Of a stretch of 64,000 nucleotides of DNA, positions 46,584-59,577 are shown piece after piece. Position 1 is the first letter of the stretch; each line of letters starts with the position of its first letter. This DNA is from Rutidosis leptorrhynchoides. Taxonomy: Eukaryota; Streptophyta; Magnoliopsida; Asterales; Asteraceae. Below the pieces are notes generated by a model, which saw only the letters and a program-made list of their open reading frames with translations, was not told the DNA's origin and ran no database searches. The position numbers were made by a program, and so were the translations under genes. Where the stretch lies: contig NC_092337.1 in NCBI RefSeq assembly GCF_046630445.1, positions 363,636,001 to 363,700,000 on the forward strand, written 5' to 3'.

Positions 46584-49500
46584 ACACCTGGTAACCGACA
46601 TTCACAATATACAAATAAGAATATCCCCATCATTCCGGGATCCTCCTTCGGACATGATATAAATTTCGAAGTACTAAAGCATCCGGTACTTTGGATGGGG
46701 CTTGTTGGGCCCGATAGATCTATCTTTAGAGTTCGCGTCAATTAGGGTTTCTGTTCCCTAATTCTTAGATTACCAGACTATATAAAAAGGGGCATATTCG
46801 TTTTCGATCATTCAACCATATAATGTAGTTTCAATTACTTGTGTCTATTTCGTAAAACAGTTATAAAAGCAGCGCATGTATTCTCAGTCCCAAAAATATA
46901 TATAAAAGGGGAGTAATGAAAACTCACCATACTGTATTTTGTAGTAAAAATACATATGACGTCATTGAACAAAAGTAGGGTTGGCCTCGGATTCACGATC
47001 CTTTGAAGAATCAAGCTTTAAAAACAAAACGCCACTGCCCGGGCTCGACCCCTCGCTAATTCGAAACACACCCAAACCACTCCACTGCTTATTATTATTT
47101 TTTTTTTTTGATTCGTACGTTTATTTATTTAACAAGTACGAAGCTCTTTATCATTTTAAACCATCATCACCATATAATATCCTAATCAATACCATTTAAT
47201 CGTGATCATCATCATTAAGGTTTTCGAATCATCCTCGTTATTTAATCATCTTTAATTTCACGGCTCACCATCATATTCATAATTATGTATGTGTATCTAA
47301 CATCACTCGTCATCACAAATCCTCATCTTTATCAAATACTACTTTTCATCTCATCATCAACACATTTATTATATCGTCACCTATAATCATCTATCATTAT
47401 CGTTTTCGAATCACCATCATCAAAATCATCTCATCATCATTTTATTTCCATTTATAGTCATCATCAATATCTTGTATCATTATTTCACCATGTATATCAT
47501 CATTTAATCAAGTGAAATATTGGATATCGGTTATTATAATTAAATGGCAGCCTAAGATATATGTAAAAAAATACTTTGGCCCGATGGTTGTTGTATTAAT
47601 CAGTCCAATACCGATAGCCCAACTACAAGGAACTTCTAGCCCATTGCCAACCCCTAAAACATCCCACGTACATCAACAATTCAAGGTTCGGTTTATATGG
47701 AAATTCTGTAACAGAAATATTGAATATGCAGTCATTATCACGTCATCATCCACCCATCATTATCCTTTATTAAACCTATACGTGTTTCTTTTCTTTTTAT
47801 TATAAACAAAGAGCAAGTGGGATGAGTGTGTTGGCCACGAAGTGCTGTTTGTTTACTCTTGGCAAACCCGAACAAAAACAACATGTTATTAATTGTTATA
47901 TGCTTTTGAAAAAGAACTATCAAGTGGATGAGGTGGGAATCTTTACTTTATATGTATCGGCCAAGAGAAACCGGAAAAAAATGGGTACGATAAAATAGGA
48001 ATTAATATCAATAAAAAAAAATGTTCTTGAGTGGTGGTGTGTACGAGACAACAGAAGGAAAGATAAGCGTAGCAGTTGGTGTATGTTATTAATTGGATGG
48101 TAACGGCATTGGAGTTAAACAGGAACAACCAGAAAATAGAAGATTCTCCGGTGGTTTAATGGGTCGGTGGTGATGGTGTTATTTGATGAAGAAAAGGCTG
48201 AACCAAAAATAGTATGCGTGTAATTTAGATGGGTTATAGTTGATGATGGTGTATATGTGTAGCCTTCGAATAGCTGAATCAACACTGAATGGTTAAATGG
48301 GTTTTGAATAGGATGGCGCTTTATGGTGGTGAAAGTGGTTTCGGCTTAGGGTGCTTTTTAAGTTTGAACAACATAGTAGCGTAACAGTGTGTAGGTATTT
48401 AACGAGGGTTTATTGTTCATTATTGGTCATAGGTTTCGTGAGAAAATAAAGACACAGTAGTGGGTTTGTGTGTGGTGTTTGAATCGGAATCAGAAACATG
48501 AAATACTTACTTTAGCTGTTATCGTGTAGCAATCGATCAACACATCATAGTTGTAGCGGTAACATAGTTGCAGCTACGGTGGTAATGGGGTGGTTTTTAG
48601 GCTGAACAAAACAGAAATAAATTAATACACCAACCGTATTAGTGATTCATGGTGGTGATGGTTAGATGGTTGTAATGGTGTTTCGATGATGGTGCTTCCA
48701 GTGACTCATAGCAGCAGTAGATGGTTGCAAAGAAAGGTGATGGTCGACGTGTAGATGATTGTAGGGTGGCGGTTTAGGTGATCGACGAAGCAAGGGTGAT
48801 GGGTGATATATAAGTTGTGTGTTATATATATACAATATAAGTTAATGGAAGGAATGAATCAAAAGCACAGTTTAATAATTTAGAGTTCACTAGTATAATT
48901 CAATTCAATCAGGAAAAGAACAAACAAGAAACAAAAGAGTTGGTGTAGGGTGTTGTCAAATAATACGCATATCTATTCTATATGTATATCATATATATAT
49001 AGATTAAGACAGATAACAATAATATAGTATAATATTATATCTTAATCATAAAAAGATTGTGCACACATTTAGCGGCCTAAAGTTTAACTTATGTGCCGAC
49101 AGTTTGAATATGATAGCTATATCGTGTCTATTGCTAAACAGTTAGCATATAAAAGTGTTCATAAAACTTTCAAATTTTTAGCTTAAGTATATTTAATTAT
49201 TTCAATCATTAACTGTTTGAAATCTGATCAAAAAGGTTCGGTAATTATTTATTTTCTGTTCCAATTAATATGTACGGAGTACTAATATTTAAACTTAAAA
49301 GATAAAAATATTTTTATCAAACCTACAATCTTCGTAATCGATTTACAGTTCAACTTTTATTTTGAATCCTTTTGAACTCCTATTAGATCTATAGGAACAT
49401 TAGCGAAATGTCAACCGAGTATTCCAATTAGCTAATAAATGTATTCCATAAACTTTTATATCTATATATAGATTCATTTTAATAATAAGTTTTATTATAT

Positions 49501-49776
49501 CTTATATTATTTTATTTTTCAAAACTAATTCTAATAACTAACTAATATAATATTTCAAATTATATTTCGAATTAATATATATTTATATTTTTTAAACATG
49601 TATATATCTATTTACAGATAGTTGCTTCGTGAATCGTTGAGAACCGTCGAAGGGTAATTGCATGTATAAAAAACAGTTCAAAATTTTTGAAGCTCAACAT
49701 AACAGACTTTGCTTGTCGTGTCAGAATCATAATAAAATCAAGTTTAAATTTAGTCGGAAATTCCCGGGTCGTCACA
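46584..49776 (-). repeat. Element D 3' LTR, inner part
   Basis: Continues D's LTR after element J (46584-46588 is the duplicated ACACC) to its start TGTGACGACCCGGGAA on the minus strand at 49776. The first 350 bases and last 150 bases match the C/E LTR, but the middle is a different sequence: imperfect CAT/ATC triplets at 47160-47500 and a GT-rich part at 48140-48800. Confidence 0.9.
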
Positions 49777-49790
49777 GTACCTACCCGTTA
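49777..49790 (-). other. PPT-like tract of element D
   Basis: TTAACGGGTAGGTAC on the minus strand directly before the 3' LTR, same as in C and E. Confidence 0.7.
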
Positions 49791-50979
49791 AAGAAATTTC
49801 GTCCCGAAATTTGAGTGTGGTCGTCATGGCTAACAGTAAAAATGTTTTCATGACGAATATGAGTTGATAAATAGAGTTTTATCATTTTTGAGTAATATAG
49901 ATAAAACAATTCGATTTTTCGAAGAGTACGAATGAAGCTATCACAAAAGAGTGAAATGAGTAAAAGTAGATTCGTCTTAACTTTTGGCAGAGTCAGGGTT
50001 GAATTCCGGAATTTAAAAGATTAAAGAAAATCTTGGAAATCTATAAGATTTGATTCTTCAGCGAATAAGAAAATTAAGATCTCTATAATTAATGCGGAAA
50101 TCTGCCTTGATTTCTTTGTCTGGTATTTTCACTATAAATGAACTTTTTCCGTTCCATTACTTTCACCATTCCTATACTTTCTTCCTCTGTTCCTACTTCT
50201 AAAATATTGTGGAAATGCTCCATCCAGTTCTGATTCTTGATATTTTCCTATCTATGTATCTATCATCCTTCTTTTCAATCTTCTACCAGAAAATCTGTTT
50301 ACTTCTACTAGTGCCTTGGGGGGAATACTATTCTTAATTATACCGTGTCTATTTGTATTAATATCCACGGTTTGTAACTTCTGTGTTGTTATTGGGTTTT
50401 ATATCTTCCCTTATATTTCAATGTCCCTGCTTCTGTCTCCTATATTTATTGTCATCCACAGTTAATGCGCTCTCTTATTTGCTGCGATTTATGCCCCCTT
50501 TCTATTTCGGAGCTTCATGCTTTTGTTTACTTTTCGCAAGTAACGGTCCAGAATTCATAGGTATGGAGTTTCGAATTATCATAATATACAATGTAGAAAG
50601 GAAATGTAGTAGCATGATTTGTTTTGTCGAATTACCTATATTACTAAGAATAGAACTATCAAGAATATATTTTCTTGATATGTTCAGAAGTTAAGCAGAA
50701 TGAAAAAGTTATGTAACATGGCACATGATGACGTTATAATCTGTGAATCATCATGTTCCATTTAGAAACTCAGCATGACTTACTGTAATATAATCACGTT
50801 GATCAAGTGTCATTATATTATACTAACTCATGCATCAGTTCCCAACACTACTTCCAAAAACATTCATATTTTAAGCTCGAAAGTTTACAGAATATAGAAA
50901 CTAACAGTTTCTATATGATGTAACATTGATAGCACGAATAGATTATTGATTTCAGATAAGAATAATTATGAAAATATCT

Positions 50980-51570
50980 TCAGAAATATGGAGGATATTT
51001 ATAATGAAAGATACGATGATATCTTGGAATTTCTAATATCGATGGATGATGAAGCAGATTTATCCGTAAGGGTTTAGATTCGAAAGCGAGGTATTCGCTA
51101 AATATTTCATCAGAAACGGAATCATTTGGATTCTTTGAAGTCAAACTTATTCTTTGTGATTTGTTCACGGCTTTCTTCATAGTTTCGCATAATCCGCTTT
51201 TCGATACTAAATTTTCCATTGAATGTTTCCAACATAATGATACACAGGACGCACAAAGAGGTATATAATTTCGGACGAGAATATTTATGAAATTATCCTC
51301 AGAAATATCGAAGATATTGATGATGATATTTTGGAATTTCTAAGTTCGATGGTTGATGGAGAAAGATTTTCCGCAAGATTTTAACATGACTTCGGAGCAA
51401 GATATTCTCTAAAGATTTCAACGGATCTAGATTTATCTGGGTTCTACGAATTTAGGGTATGTTACTTGTATTTCTCCTTGGTTTCCTTTACGGTTAGCTC
51501 AATCCGTTTTCCAGTTCCAACTTTTCTGAGCTTTTCCAACATACTAATCTTTATCATCAAACTTTCGATG
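50980..51570 (-). pseudogene. KSQR peptide remnant of element D, tandemly duplicated
   Basis: The open stretch 51219-50980 reads MKKAVNKSQRISLTSKNPND then SV, HHPSILEI and IFHYKYP, matching C's 14461-14706. A second, more decayed copy of the same region is upstream at about 51570-51240 (minus strand GGAACTGGAAAACGGATTGA near 51515, and the AATCTTTAGAGAATATCTTGC-like part near 51400). So D holds two copies where C has one. Confidence 0.42.
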
Positions 51571-52298
51571 ATTACGGTCGTTTACGGTTATCTACAGTTT
51601 CTGTTGCTTCATTAAGATTTTTCAACATTCAGAGTATTGATTTGTGACTGGGTGTTTTTCAGAATTTCAGAATGAGAGATCATAATTCTAAGAGATAAAT
51701 GTCATACATATAACTGTTGATGTAGATATGCTGTGAGTTTTCAAAGTACTGATTGCCGATTCCTCTACATTTACTGCTACCCTATCTGAATCAATTGTTA
51801 TCGATCCGAGATGATTTCAAGAAAATTGTGTTTTTAGATGATTAAACACTGACGGTAATATGGTGGAATATAAAAGGTTCCCAGTAACAATAAATGAACA
51901 TACATATTAGTCAAGGTGATAATGAGGTTGTTTCGAACGAAAATTCGAAGTTGATTTGCTGAAGCTGTGACAAAATTTGCTACTTTGAAAAGGGATCGCA
52001 AGGTTATTTTTGCTAATAAATGCCAAAGGATCTGAGTGGCTACGTGTTAAACTTTTATTCAGTTGCCGAGAGTTTCTCAGGTGCATAACTATATGCACAA
52101 ATCTTTTCTTCCGTAGATGAAGTGCGGTTGATTCATCCTCTCGGTTGAGGTGTTTTCAAGAATCATGAAAGGTTTGAACACTGATTATAATTGTCAGGAT
52201 ACAAATGAGGTTTAAGATAAAATCAAGTGGCAATCTTGAAGAATTGTTTAGTTTCATAAGTTATAATCTATATTTTAATTCATTTTAATTGTTCAATG
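51571..52298 (-). other. Element D interior, no gene recognised
   Basis: Matches parts of C's interior (13670-14300) in inverted coordinates, with frameshifts in all short frames. Confidence 0.45.
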
Positions 52299-52565
52299 TT
52301 GATAGTCCTCAGTTGATTGTCCACAGTTAGCAATACACTAATTCATATATAATTATATATATAATATTCGAATTAATATGTATCGTGACCCGTGTACATG
52401 TCTCAGACTCGATCACAACTCAAAGTATATATATTATTGTAGAATCAACCTCAACCCTGTATAGAGAACTCGATCATTACTGCATATAGAATGTCTATGG
52501 TGATTCCAAATAATATATATAGATGCGTCGATATGATATGTCAAAACCTTGTATACATGTCCCGA
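52299..52565 (-). repeat. A-type LTR fragment inside element D
   Basis: GATTGTCCACAGTTAG, ATCACAACTCAAA.TATATAT, AATCAACCTCAACCCTGTAT and GTCTATGGT...ATATATATAGATG follow in the same order and orientation as in A's LTR at about 5415-5690. C lacks this piece. Confidence 0.7.
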
Positions 52566-52735
52566 TATTTAAAGTGCGTAAAATAAATAACAGAAAGTTA
52601 AATAACGATAAATATAGTGCATAAAGTAAATAACAGAAATTTAATGACGATAAATAAAATTGTGAGAATGTAAATTGCGATAAATAAAATGCGATAAATA
52701 AATTGCGATAATTAAATTGTAATATGGAATTAACA
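52566..52735 (-). repeat. Athila-LTR-like fragment inside element D
   Basis: AAAGTGCGTAAAATAAAT, then repeated GATAAATAAAAT and GCGATAAATAAA words resemble element J's LTR at 36700-36780. Low complexity makes the match less certain than the preceding one. Confidence 0.45.
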
Positions 52736-53030
52736 GTTAGCTAGGAACAGTTAGCTAGAATTTTGTTAGCATGGATTCTTAGAAAAATTTTCATAGTTAA
52801 TTAGTCTGTTTCTAACAAATTTTATTTAATCAAATGATTTCTTCATTATGCCACTTGTTGGATTCTGATAGGTCAAAATCCAAATATGTAATTTGATGAA
52901 TATGGTTATTCTGTGGTGAACGGATTTGTATATCGATGGATGTAAGTAGGATAGTATATGACTGTTGAAACAGATTCGAAGAACGTACAATGTAACTTAT
53001 TAATGTGAAATTTAAATAGTCCTCGGGTAT

Positions 53031-53043
53031 TACCTACCCGTTA
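53031..53043 (-). other. Internal TAACGGGTAGGTA motif of element D
   Basis: Same word as D's PPT-like tract, 3.2 kb away, at the place equivalent to C's 13501-13513. Confidence 0.55.
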
Positions 53044-53329
53044 AAATATTTTCACCATTAACAGTTTGTACAAGAGAATTTTTAATTACAATCTTTATGA
53101 AAACATATATACATATATATTTTCTTCAGATTCATTCATGGATTTAATGAGTTAATATGATATTAAACTCATTTGCTTTTCAGTTGGAACTAGAATAAAT
53201 AATCTCTAAAACTTTAGAGATTCCATATTCGCCATGTCGAACGAAGATAAATGAGGTAGAAAGATACGTAGAACGAAGATCATACTCGAAGTACAGATGA
53301 TGATATTGAAGCATGGATTGTTGATGGTG

Positions 53330-53808
53330 CTGGTGCTATTATTGATTGTACTGTTGGTGCCGGTGATGTTGCTGAAGCTGGTACATTTTGCACCATATTC
53401 TCTGAATTGATTATTCGAGCGCGAAGTTCGTTGAGTTATTACTCCAGGATGATTGTCGGTCGGAACGAGTGGATGAATAAGGTTCAGAATTGTGGATAGA
53501 ATATAATCTTGTCGAGTTATCCTGGAAATGAGACTGAAAATGGTGTCTCGAACAGGTTCGCAGGTAAACGCTTCAGGTTCATTGTCAAGAGGTGAATTCG
53601 GTTGGTGGAAGGGATTGCCTTCTGCGCGTTTCCATTATTTAAGTCGACTACGAACCCATCAGATGAATTGATAATGGCTGATTGATTGATTCATGCCGAT
53701 GACGCTGTTTTCGGAGCTTAGGTGAACATCTATGTTGGAATAGCTGTCGGAATAACTATCGGAATAGCTATCGGAATCTGAGGGACTCAAACTGATTGAG
53801 GGATTCAT
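53330..53808 (-). pseudogene. Degenerate Ser-rich/coiled-coil ORF of element D
   Basis: ATG at 53808 opens 49 codons ending at 53659: a Ser-rich start, three SDSYS repeats from a 12-base tandem repeat, then SSENSVIGMNQSIS. Further on, shifted frames keep EPEAFTCEP, RDTIFSLISRI and the ELRARI...ENMVQ pattern. Equivalent to C's 12844-13275. Confidence 0.5.
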
Positions 53809-54131
53809 CTCGTACGATCAGGTGAAGGATTTTCGATAAGAAATAGATTATAGGATGTAGATTAGTACCCTGCAATACATAATTTACATTTGCATGTATA
53901 ATACTAAAATCTCATAAGTTACGGAGGAATCTACGGAAGCTGTCAGGTAATGATAACAATAACAGATACGTTAAGATATGAATTAGCAGATACGCTAAGA
54001 TATGAATTTTGTCTATACACTATTCATGCTGTCAATGCAATAAGATGTGTCTAGACTAAGAATAATAGGCAGATAATTTACTAAGGATGATAAGCAAATG
54101 ATTTCTGACAAAAATGATAAGCAAAACTTTT

Positions 54132-54240
54132 GACATGCAGACACGGTCGAAGTCCAGACTCACTAATGCATCCTAACGGCTTATCAGTTAGTCACACTAA
54201 TGCAGACCCGGTTCACTAAGACCACCGCTCTGATACCAAC
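54132..54240 (-). promoter_or_regulatory. Element D PBS and conserved post-PBS leader
   Basis: TGGTATCAGAGC on the minus strand (54238-54227), two bases from the LTR, followed by GGTCTTAGTGAACCGGG, TGCATTAGTGTGACTAAC, GTTAGGATGCATTAGTGAG and GACTTCGACCGTGTCTG, nearly identical to C. Confidence 0.85.
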
Positions 54241-56322
54241 TGAAAGGACCCGTCCTAATCCATCCGGACGAAGTCCATATTGATTATAAACGATTCACAT
54301 CAGTTGATTACATCACGAGGTACTTGACCTCTATATGATACATTTTACAAACATTGCATTCGTTTTTGAAAAGACAAACTTTCATTACATCCAAAGTTGA
54401 CAGACATGCATACCATTTCATAATATATCCAACTATAATTGACTTAATAATGATCTTGATAAACTCAATGACTCGAATGCAACGTCTTTTGAAATATGTC
54501 ATGAATGACTCCAAGTAATATCTTTAAAATGATCAAATGCACAGCGAAAGATTTCTTTCGTACCTGAGAATAAACATGCTTTCAAGTGTCAACCAAAAGG
54601 TTGGTGAGTTCATTAGTTTAGCATAAAAAATCATTTCATAATTTTAATAGACCACAAGATTTCATATTTCCATTTCTCATAAACATACGTCCCATGCATA
54701 GAGACAAAAATAGCATTCATATGGATTGAACACCTGGTAACCGACATTCACAATATACATATAAGAATATCCCCATCATTCCGGGATCCTCCTTCGGACA
54801 TGATATAAATTTCGAAGTACTAAAGTATCCGGTACTTTGGATGGGGCTTGTTGGGCCCGATTGATCTATCTTTAGAGTTTGCGTCAATAAGGGTTTCTGT
54901 TCCCTAATTCTTAGATTACCAGACTATATAAAAAGGGGCATATTCGATTTCGATCATTCAACCATATAATGTAGTTTCAATTACTTGTGTCTATTTCATA
55001 AAATAGTTATAAAAGCAGCACATGTATTCTCAGTCCCAAAAATATATATAAAAGGGGAGTAATGAAAACTCACCATACTGTATTTTGTAGTAAAAATACA
55101 TATGACGTCATTGAACAAAAGTAGGGTTGGCCTCGGATTCACGATCCTTTGAAGAATCAAGCTTTAAAAACAAAACGCCACTGCCCGGGCTCGACCCCTC
55201 GCTAATTCGAAACACACCCAAACCACTCCACTGCTTATTATTATTATTATTTTTTTGATTCGTACGTTTATTTATTTAACTAGTACGAAGCTCTTTATCA
55301 TTTTAAACCATCATCACCATATAATATCCTAATCAATACCATTTAATCGTGATCATCATCATTAAGGTTTTCGAATCATCCTCGTTATTTAATCATCTTT
55401 AATTTCACGGCTCACCATCATATTCATAATCATGTATGCGTATCTAACATCACTCGTCATCACAAATCCTCATCTTTATCAAATACTACTTTTCATCTCA
55501 TCATCAACTCATTTATTATATCGTCACCTATAATCATCTATCATTATCGTTTTCGAATCACCATCATCAAAATCATCTCATCATCATTTTATTTCCATTT
55601 ATAGTCATCATCAATATCTTGTATCATTATTTCACCATGTATATCATCATTTAATCAAGTGAAATATTGGATATCGGTTATTATAATTAAATGGCAGCCT
55701 AAGATATATATAAAAAAATACTTTGGCCCGATGGTTGTTGTATTAATCAGTCCAATACCGATAGCCCAACTACAAGGAACTTCTAGCCCATTGCCAACCC
55801 CTAAAACATCCCACGTACATTAACAATTCAAGGTTCGGTTTATATGGAAATTCTGTAACAGTAATATTGAATATGCAGTCATTATCACGTCATCATCCAC
55901 CCATCATTATCCTTCCATCATTATCCTTTATTAAACCTATACGTGTTTCTTTTCTTTTTATTATAAACAAAGAGCAAGTGGGATGAGTGTGTTGGCCACG
56001 AAGTGCTGTTTGTTTACTCTTGGCAAACCTGAACAAAAACAACATGTTATTAATTGTTATATGCTTTTGAAAAAGAACTATCAAGTAGATGAGGTGGGAA
56101 TCTTTACTTTATATGTATCGGCCAAGAGAAACCGGAAAAAAATGGGTACGATAAAATAGGAATTAATATCAATAAAAAAAAATTTCTTGAGTGGTGGTAT
56201 GTACGAGACAACAGAAGGAAAGATAAGCGTAGTAGTTGGTGTATGTTATTAATTGGATGGTAATGGCATTGGAGTTAAACAGGAACAACCAGAAAATAGA
56301 AGATTCTCCGGTGGTTTAATGG
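54241..56322 (-). repeat. Element D 5' LTR, partial
   Basis: Matches 35883-36376 joined to 46584-48170 with few differences, including a small CCATCATTATCCTT duplication near 55905. Hairpin at 54317-54331. Cut at 56322 by element E; the rest is outside the window. Confidence 0.93.
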
Positions 56323-58273
56323 TGAAAGGACCCGTTCATATACATTATAAACGATTCATAATAGTTGATTACATCGCGAGGTATTTTGACCTCTATATGA
56401 TACATTTTACAAACATTGCATTCGTTTTTAAAAGACAAACTTTCTTTACAACGAAAGTTGACGGAATGCACACCATTTCATAATACATCCAACTATAATT
56501 GACATAATAATAATCTTGATGAACTCAATGACTCGAATGCAACGTCTTTTAAAATATGCCATGAATGACTCCAATTAATATCCTTAAAATGAGCTAATGC
56601 ACAGCGGAAGATTTCTTTAATACCTGAGAATAAACATGCTTTAAAGTGTCAACCAAAAGGTTGGTGAGTTCATAGGTTTATCATAATAATCATTTCAATA
56701 TATTAATAGACCACAAGATTTCCGTTTATAAATATATGTACACTTGCAAGTGTATAAAAGTATTCTATAAGTTGTAGGCACCCGGTAACAAGCCTTAACG
56801 TTCATGTTTTACCCTCTGAAGTACACCAGATCAGGTGTGTTTAAAATAACCTCGAAGTACTAAAGCATCCCATAGTCAGGATGAGGTTTGTCAGGCCCAA
56901 TAGATCTATCTTTAGGATTCGCGCCTACCGTACATAGACAAGTAGTTTAATGTTACCAAGCTAAGGGTATATTTCTGGTTTAAACCCACGTAGAATTAGT
57001 TTTAGTACTTGTGCCTTTTTCGTAAAACATTTATAAAAACAGCGCATGTATTCTCAGTCCCAAAAATATATATAAAAGGGAGCAAATGAAACTCACCATA
57101 CTGTATTTCGTAGTAAAAATACATATAACGTCATTCAACAAGTGCAAGGTTGGCCTCGGATTCACGAACCTATATTAATTATATATATTTATATGTTGGT
57201 CAATATTTGTCAAACAATTTTTGGTCAAGTCATAGTGTACCACAATCCTAATGCTCGAGACTAATGTGCAAAAGTCAACTTGACCCAAAATGACTTCTAA
57301 AATTTATACGTGTTTATTATATAACTTAGCTATAGTCGTTTTATATATTTAAATATATTTATTAGATTTTATAATAATAAAAGTCATTTATTAATAAAAA
57401 TTTATATTAACGTTTATATATGATAAAATATACTTTTATATATCTTAAGTAGTAAAATTTATAAAGTTCACTTAATATCGTAAAACTATAGTGGTAAGTA
57501 TTATTAATGTAATTATATTACGCGTGGTGAAAAATATCTTTGTATCCCCTATTTATTTGATAAAATAATATTGATCATAATAATAATAAGTAAAAGTTGT
57601 ATTATTTTGTAATAATAATTATTATTATTCTATAAAAAAAATAACAATATTTATATTTACTAAAAATGTTATTATGATAAAATGATAATACTAACATAAT
57701 AGTAATAATGATATTTTATAATAACAATGATATTTCTATTAAAATAATAACGACGATAGTAATAATAATCATTTTAACGATAATACTAAAATTCAGTTGA
57801 CTATAACTTCAAATCCGTTCATCGAAACCATTCGATATCAAAATGAAAAGTTCTTAATTTTTCGCTAGCTTTCCAATGACATGCATATCATATACCCTAT
57901 CTCAGTAGCATATGTATCTAATTCAGGATTCAACAAACCTATCTAAGGACAATATCGAATGTACAAGCATGCATAATCCTATATACTCGAGCACTAGTCA
58001 GGGATACACTATTGATATATAAAAGTTAAGTTATGAGTGCTCACGTATCAATATTGAGATTCAATATTGCAGGAAAGTACGTAGACGCAACGGAGATGAT
58101 AAAAACTAGATTGACCTCACGAGCATACCCATGAACCATACCCATCACCTCCATAGCTATAACCCATAATTTCCTTAGCTTCGATTCATTCAAAAAACTA
58201 TTTTGAAATCACTCGGACATCACTCCGTCGTAATATTTTATGTATACTAATAATATCTTGAAATAATATAGAG

Positions 58274-58365
<92 letters not shown>

Positions 58366-59472
58366 AATCGATTGAGAGAGTTTAGAGAAATATATTTTCA
58401 AGTTTCTATGAAATAATGAAACCTATTGAATTCTATTTATAATAGATTTTTGAATTATTAAAGTGAATTATTAAAGTATGAATTATTAAAGTGAATTATT
58501 AAAGTATGAATTATTAAAGTGAATTATTAAAGTATGAATTATTAAAGTGAATTATTAAAGTATGGATTATTAAAGTGAATTATTAAAGTATGAATTATTA
58601 AAGTGAATTATTAAAGTATGAATTATTAAAGTGAATTATTAAAGTATGAATTATTAAAGTGAATTATTAAAGTATTAATTATTAAAGTATGAATTATTAA
58701 AGTAAATTATTAAAGTTAAAGTAAAGGTAAAGTAAAGTAAAGTTAAAGTATAGTAAAAATATAAAAACTATGTATGTATAATACGTGTATAAATATATAT
58801 AATATTAATTTAAATCGTTATATATATTTAATGAAATAAAATATAAATATCGTTATATTTATTATACTGGTTAAGTAATGAGTTGTCAAAAGTGATTCTA
58901 GATATTTATAAAAGTTATATACGTTTTAATAATAAAGTTCTTTTTAAACTGAAAACGTTTTTGTACGTTTGAAAATAGATTAATAGAATATTATGGAAAC
59001 CAATTCTCCAATAGCTTTTATCTAACTTTCGTAAATGACACTTTTTATTTTTATTTATAAATAGCTTTACAAATTATTCCGAATATCGTTAAGAGGAATA
59101 GATTTCTCAAATCATAGTGGACCTCTCAACAAAGACTCGTAATCATAATTCAATGTTTCTGATAATTCAATCATTTAATATATATTTTTTTAATTTCGTC
59201 GATAATCATATTGAAACAAATACATTCATATAAAGCATTATACTTTTAAATACTTTGTTGACATTTTCAATTTATAACATATACACATATACATACATAA
59301 TCATATATGTTCATTTAATGGTTCGTGAATCATTGGAATTTGGTCGAGGTTTAAATGAATGTATAAACATAGTTTAAAATCCTTGAGATTTAACTTAACA
59401 AACATTGCTTATCGTGTCAGAATAATATAAAGATAAAGTTTAAATTTAGTCGAAAATTTCCGGGTCGTCACA
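56323..59472 (-). repeat. Element E 3' LTR
   Basis: Same family as element C, reversed: minus-strand TGTGACGACCCGGAAA at 59472 to GGGTCCTTTCA at 56323. Carries the hairpin (56378-56393), (AT)43 at 58277-58362, TATA box (58441-58434) and the 28-bp minisatellite (about 58453-58720). It cuts D's 5' LTR. Confidence 0.94.
58277..58362 (-). repeat. (AT)43 microsatellite, LTR of E
   Basis: Pure AT run of 86 bases; equivalent runs in C are 46 and 94 bases. Confidence 0.95.
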
Positions 59473-59577
59473 GTACCTACCCGTTAAAGAAATTTCGTCC
59501 CCGAAATTCGATAGAGGTCGTTATGGCTAACAATGAGAATGTTATTATGACGATTATGAAGTTTTATCATGTCTAAG
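59473..59577 (-). mobile_element. Element E interior end with PPT-like tract
   Basis: TTAACGGGTAGGTAC (59486-59473 on the minus strand) touches the 3' LTR, followed by the same sequence as C's 15820-15907. It breaks off at GTCTAAG, where F was inserted; in C the sequence goes on without a break at the matching place (about 15810). Confidence 0.88.

Larger units (their letters stand above)
35883..59577 (-). mobile_element. Element D (non-coding large-LTR element) with nested J and E
   Basis: On the minus strand D's 5' LTR starts right of the window's nested insertion and resumes at 56322-54241, then PBS and leader, a 4.5 kb interior (54240-49777), PPT-like tract, and the 3' LTR (49776-35883), which is itself split by element J. 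D interrupts the copia Gag (left duplication copy GTCCA, 35878-35882). Element E starts at 56323 and hides D's far end. No gag, RT or integrase domain is present in the interior. Coordinates here include E as far as F's insertion point. Confidence 0.85.

Noticed and set aside
47030..47060. tRNA-like B box (GGGCTCGACCCC) in LTR D
   Set aside because: No A box at the proper distance, and the sequence is part of both LTR copies of D.
50383..50694. 103-codon frame on the plus strand in element D
   Set aside because: Antisense to the element; the same region in C (15079-15318, minus) has stops elsewhere and no motif is recognised.
58198..58401. Open frame with alternating Ile-Tyr
   Set aside because: Translation of the AT microsatellite in element E's LTR.
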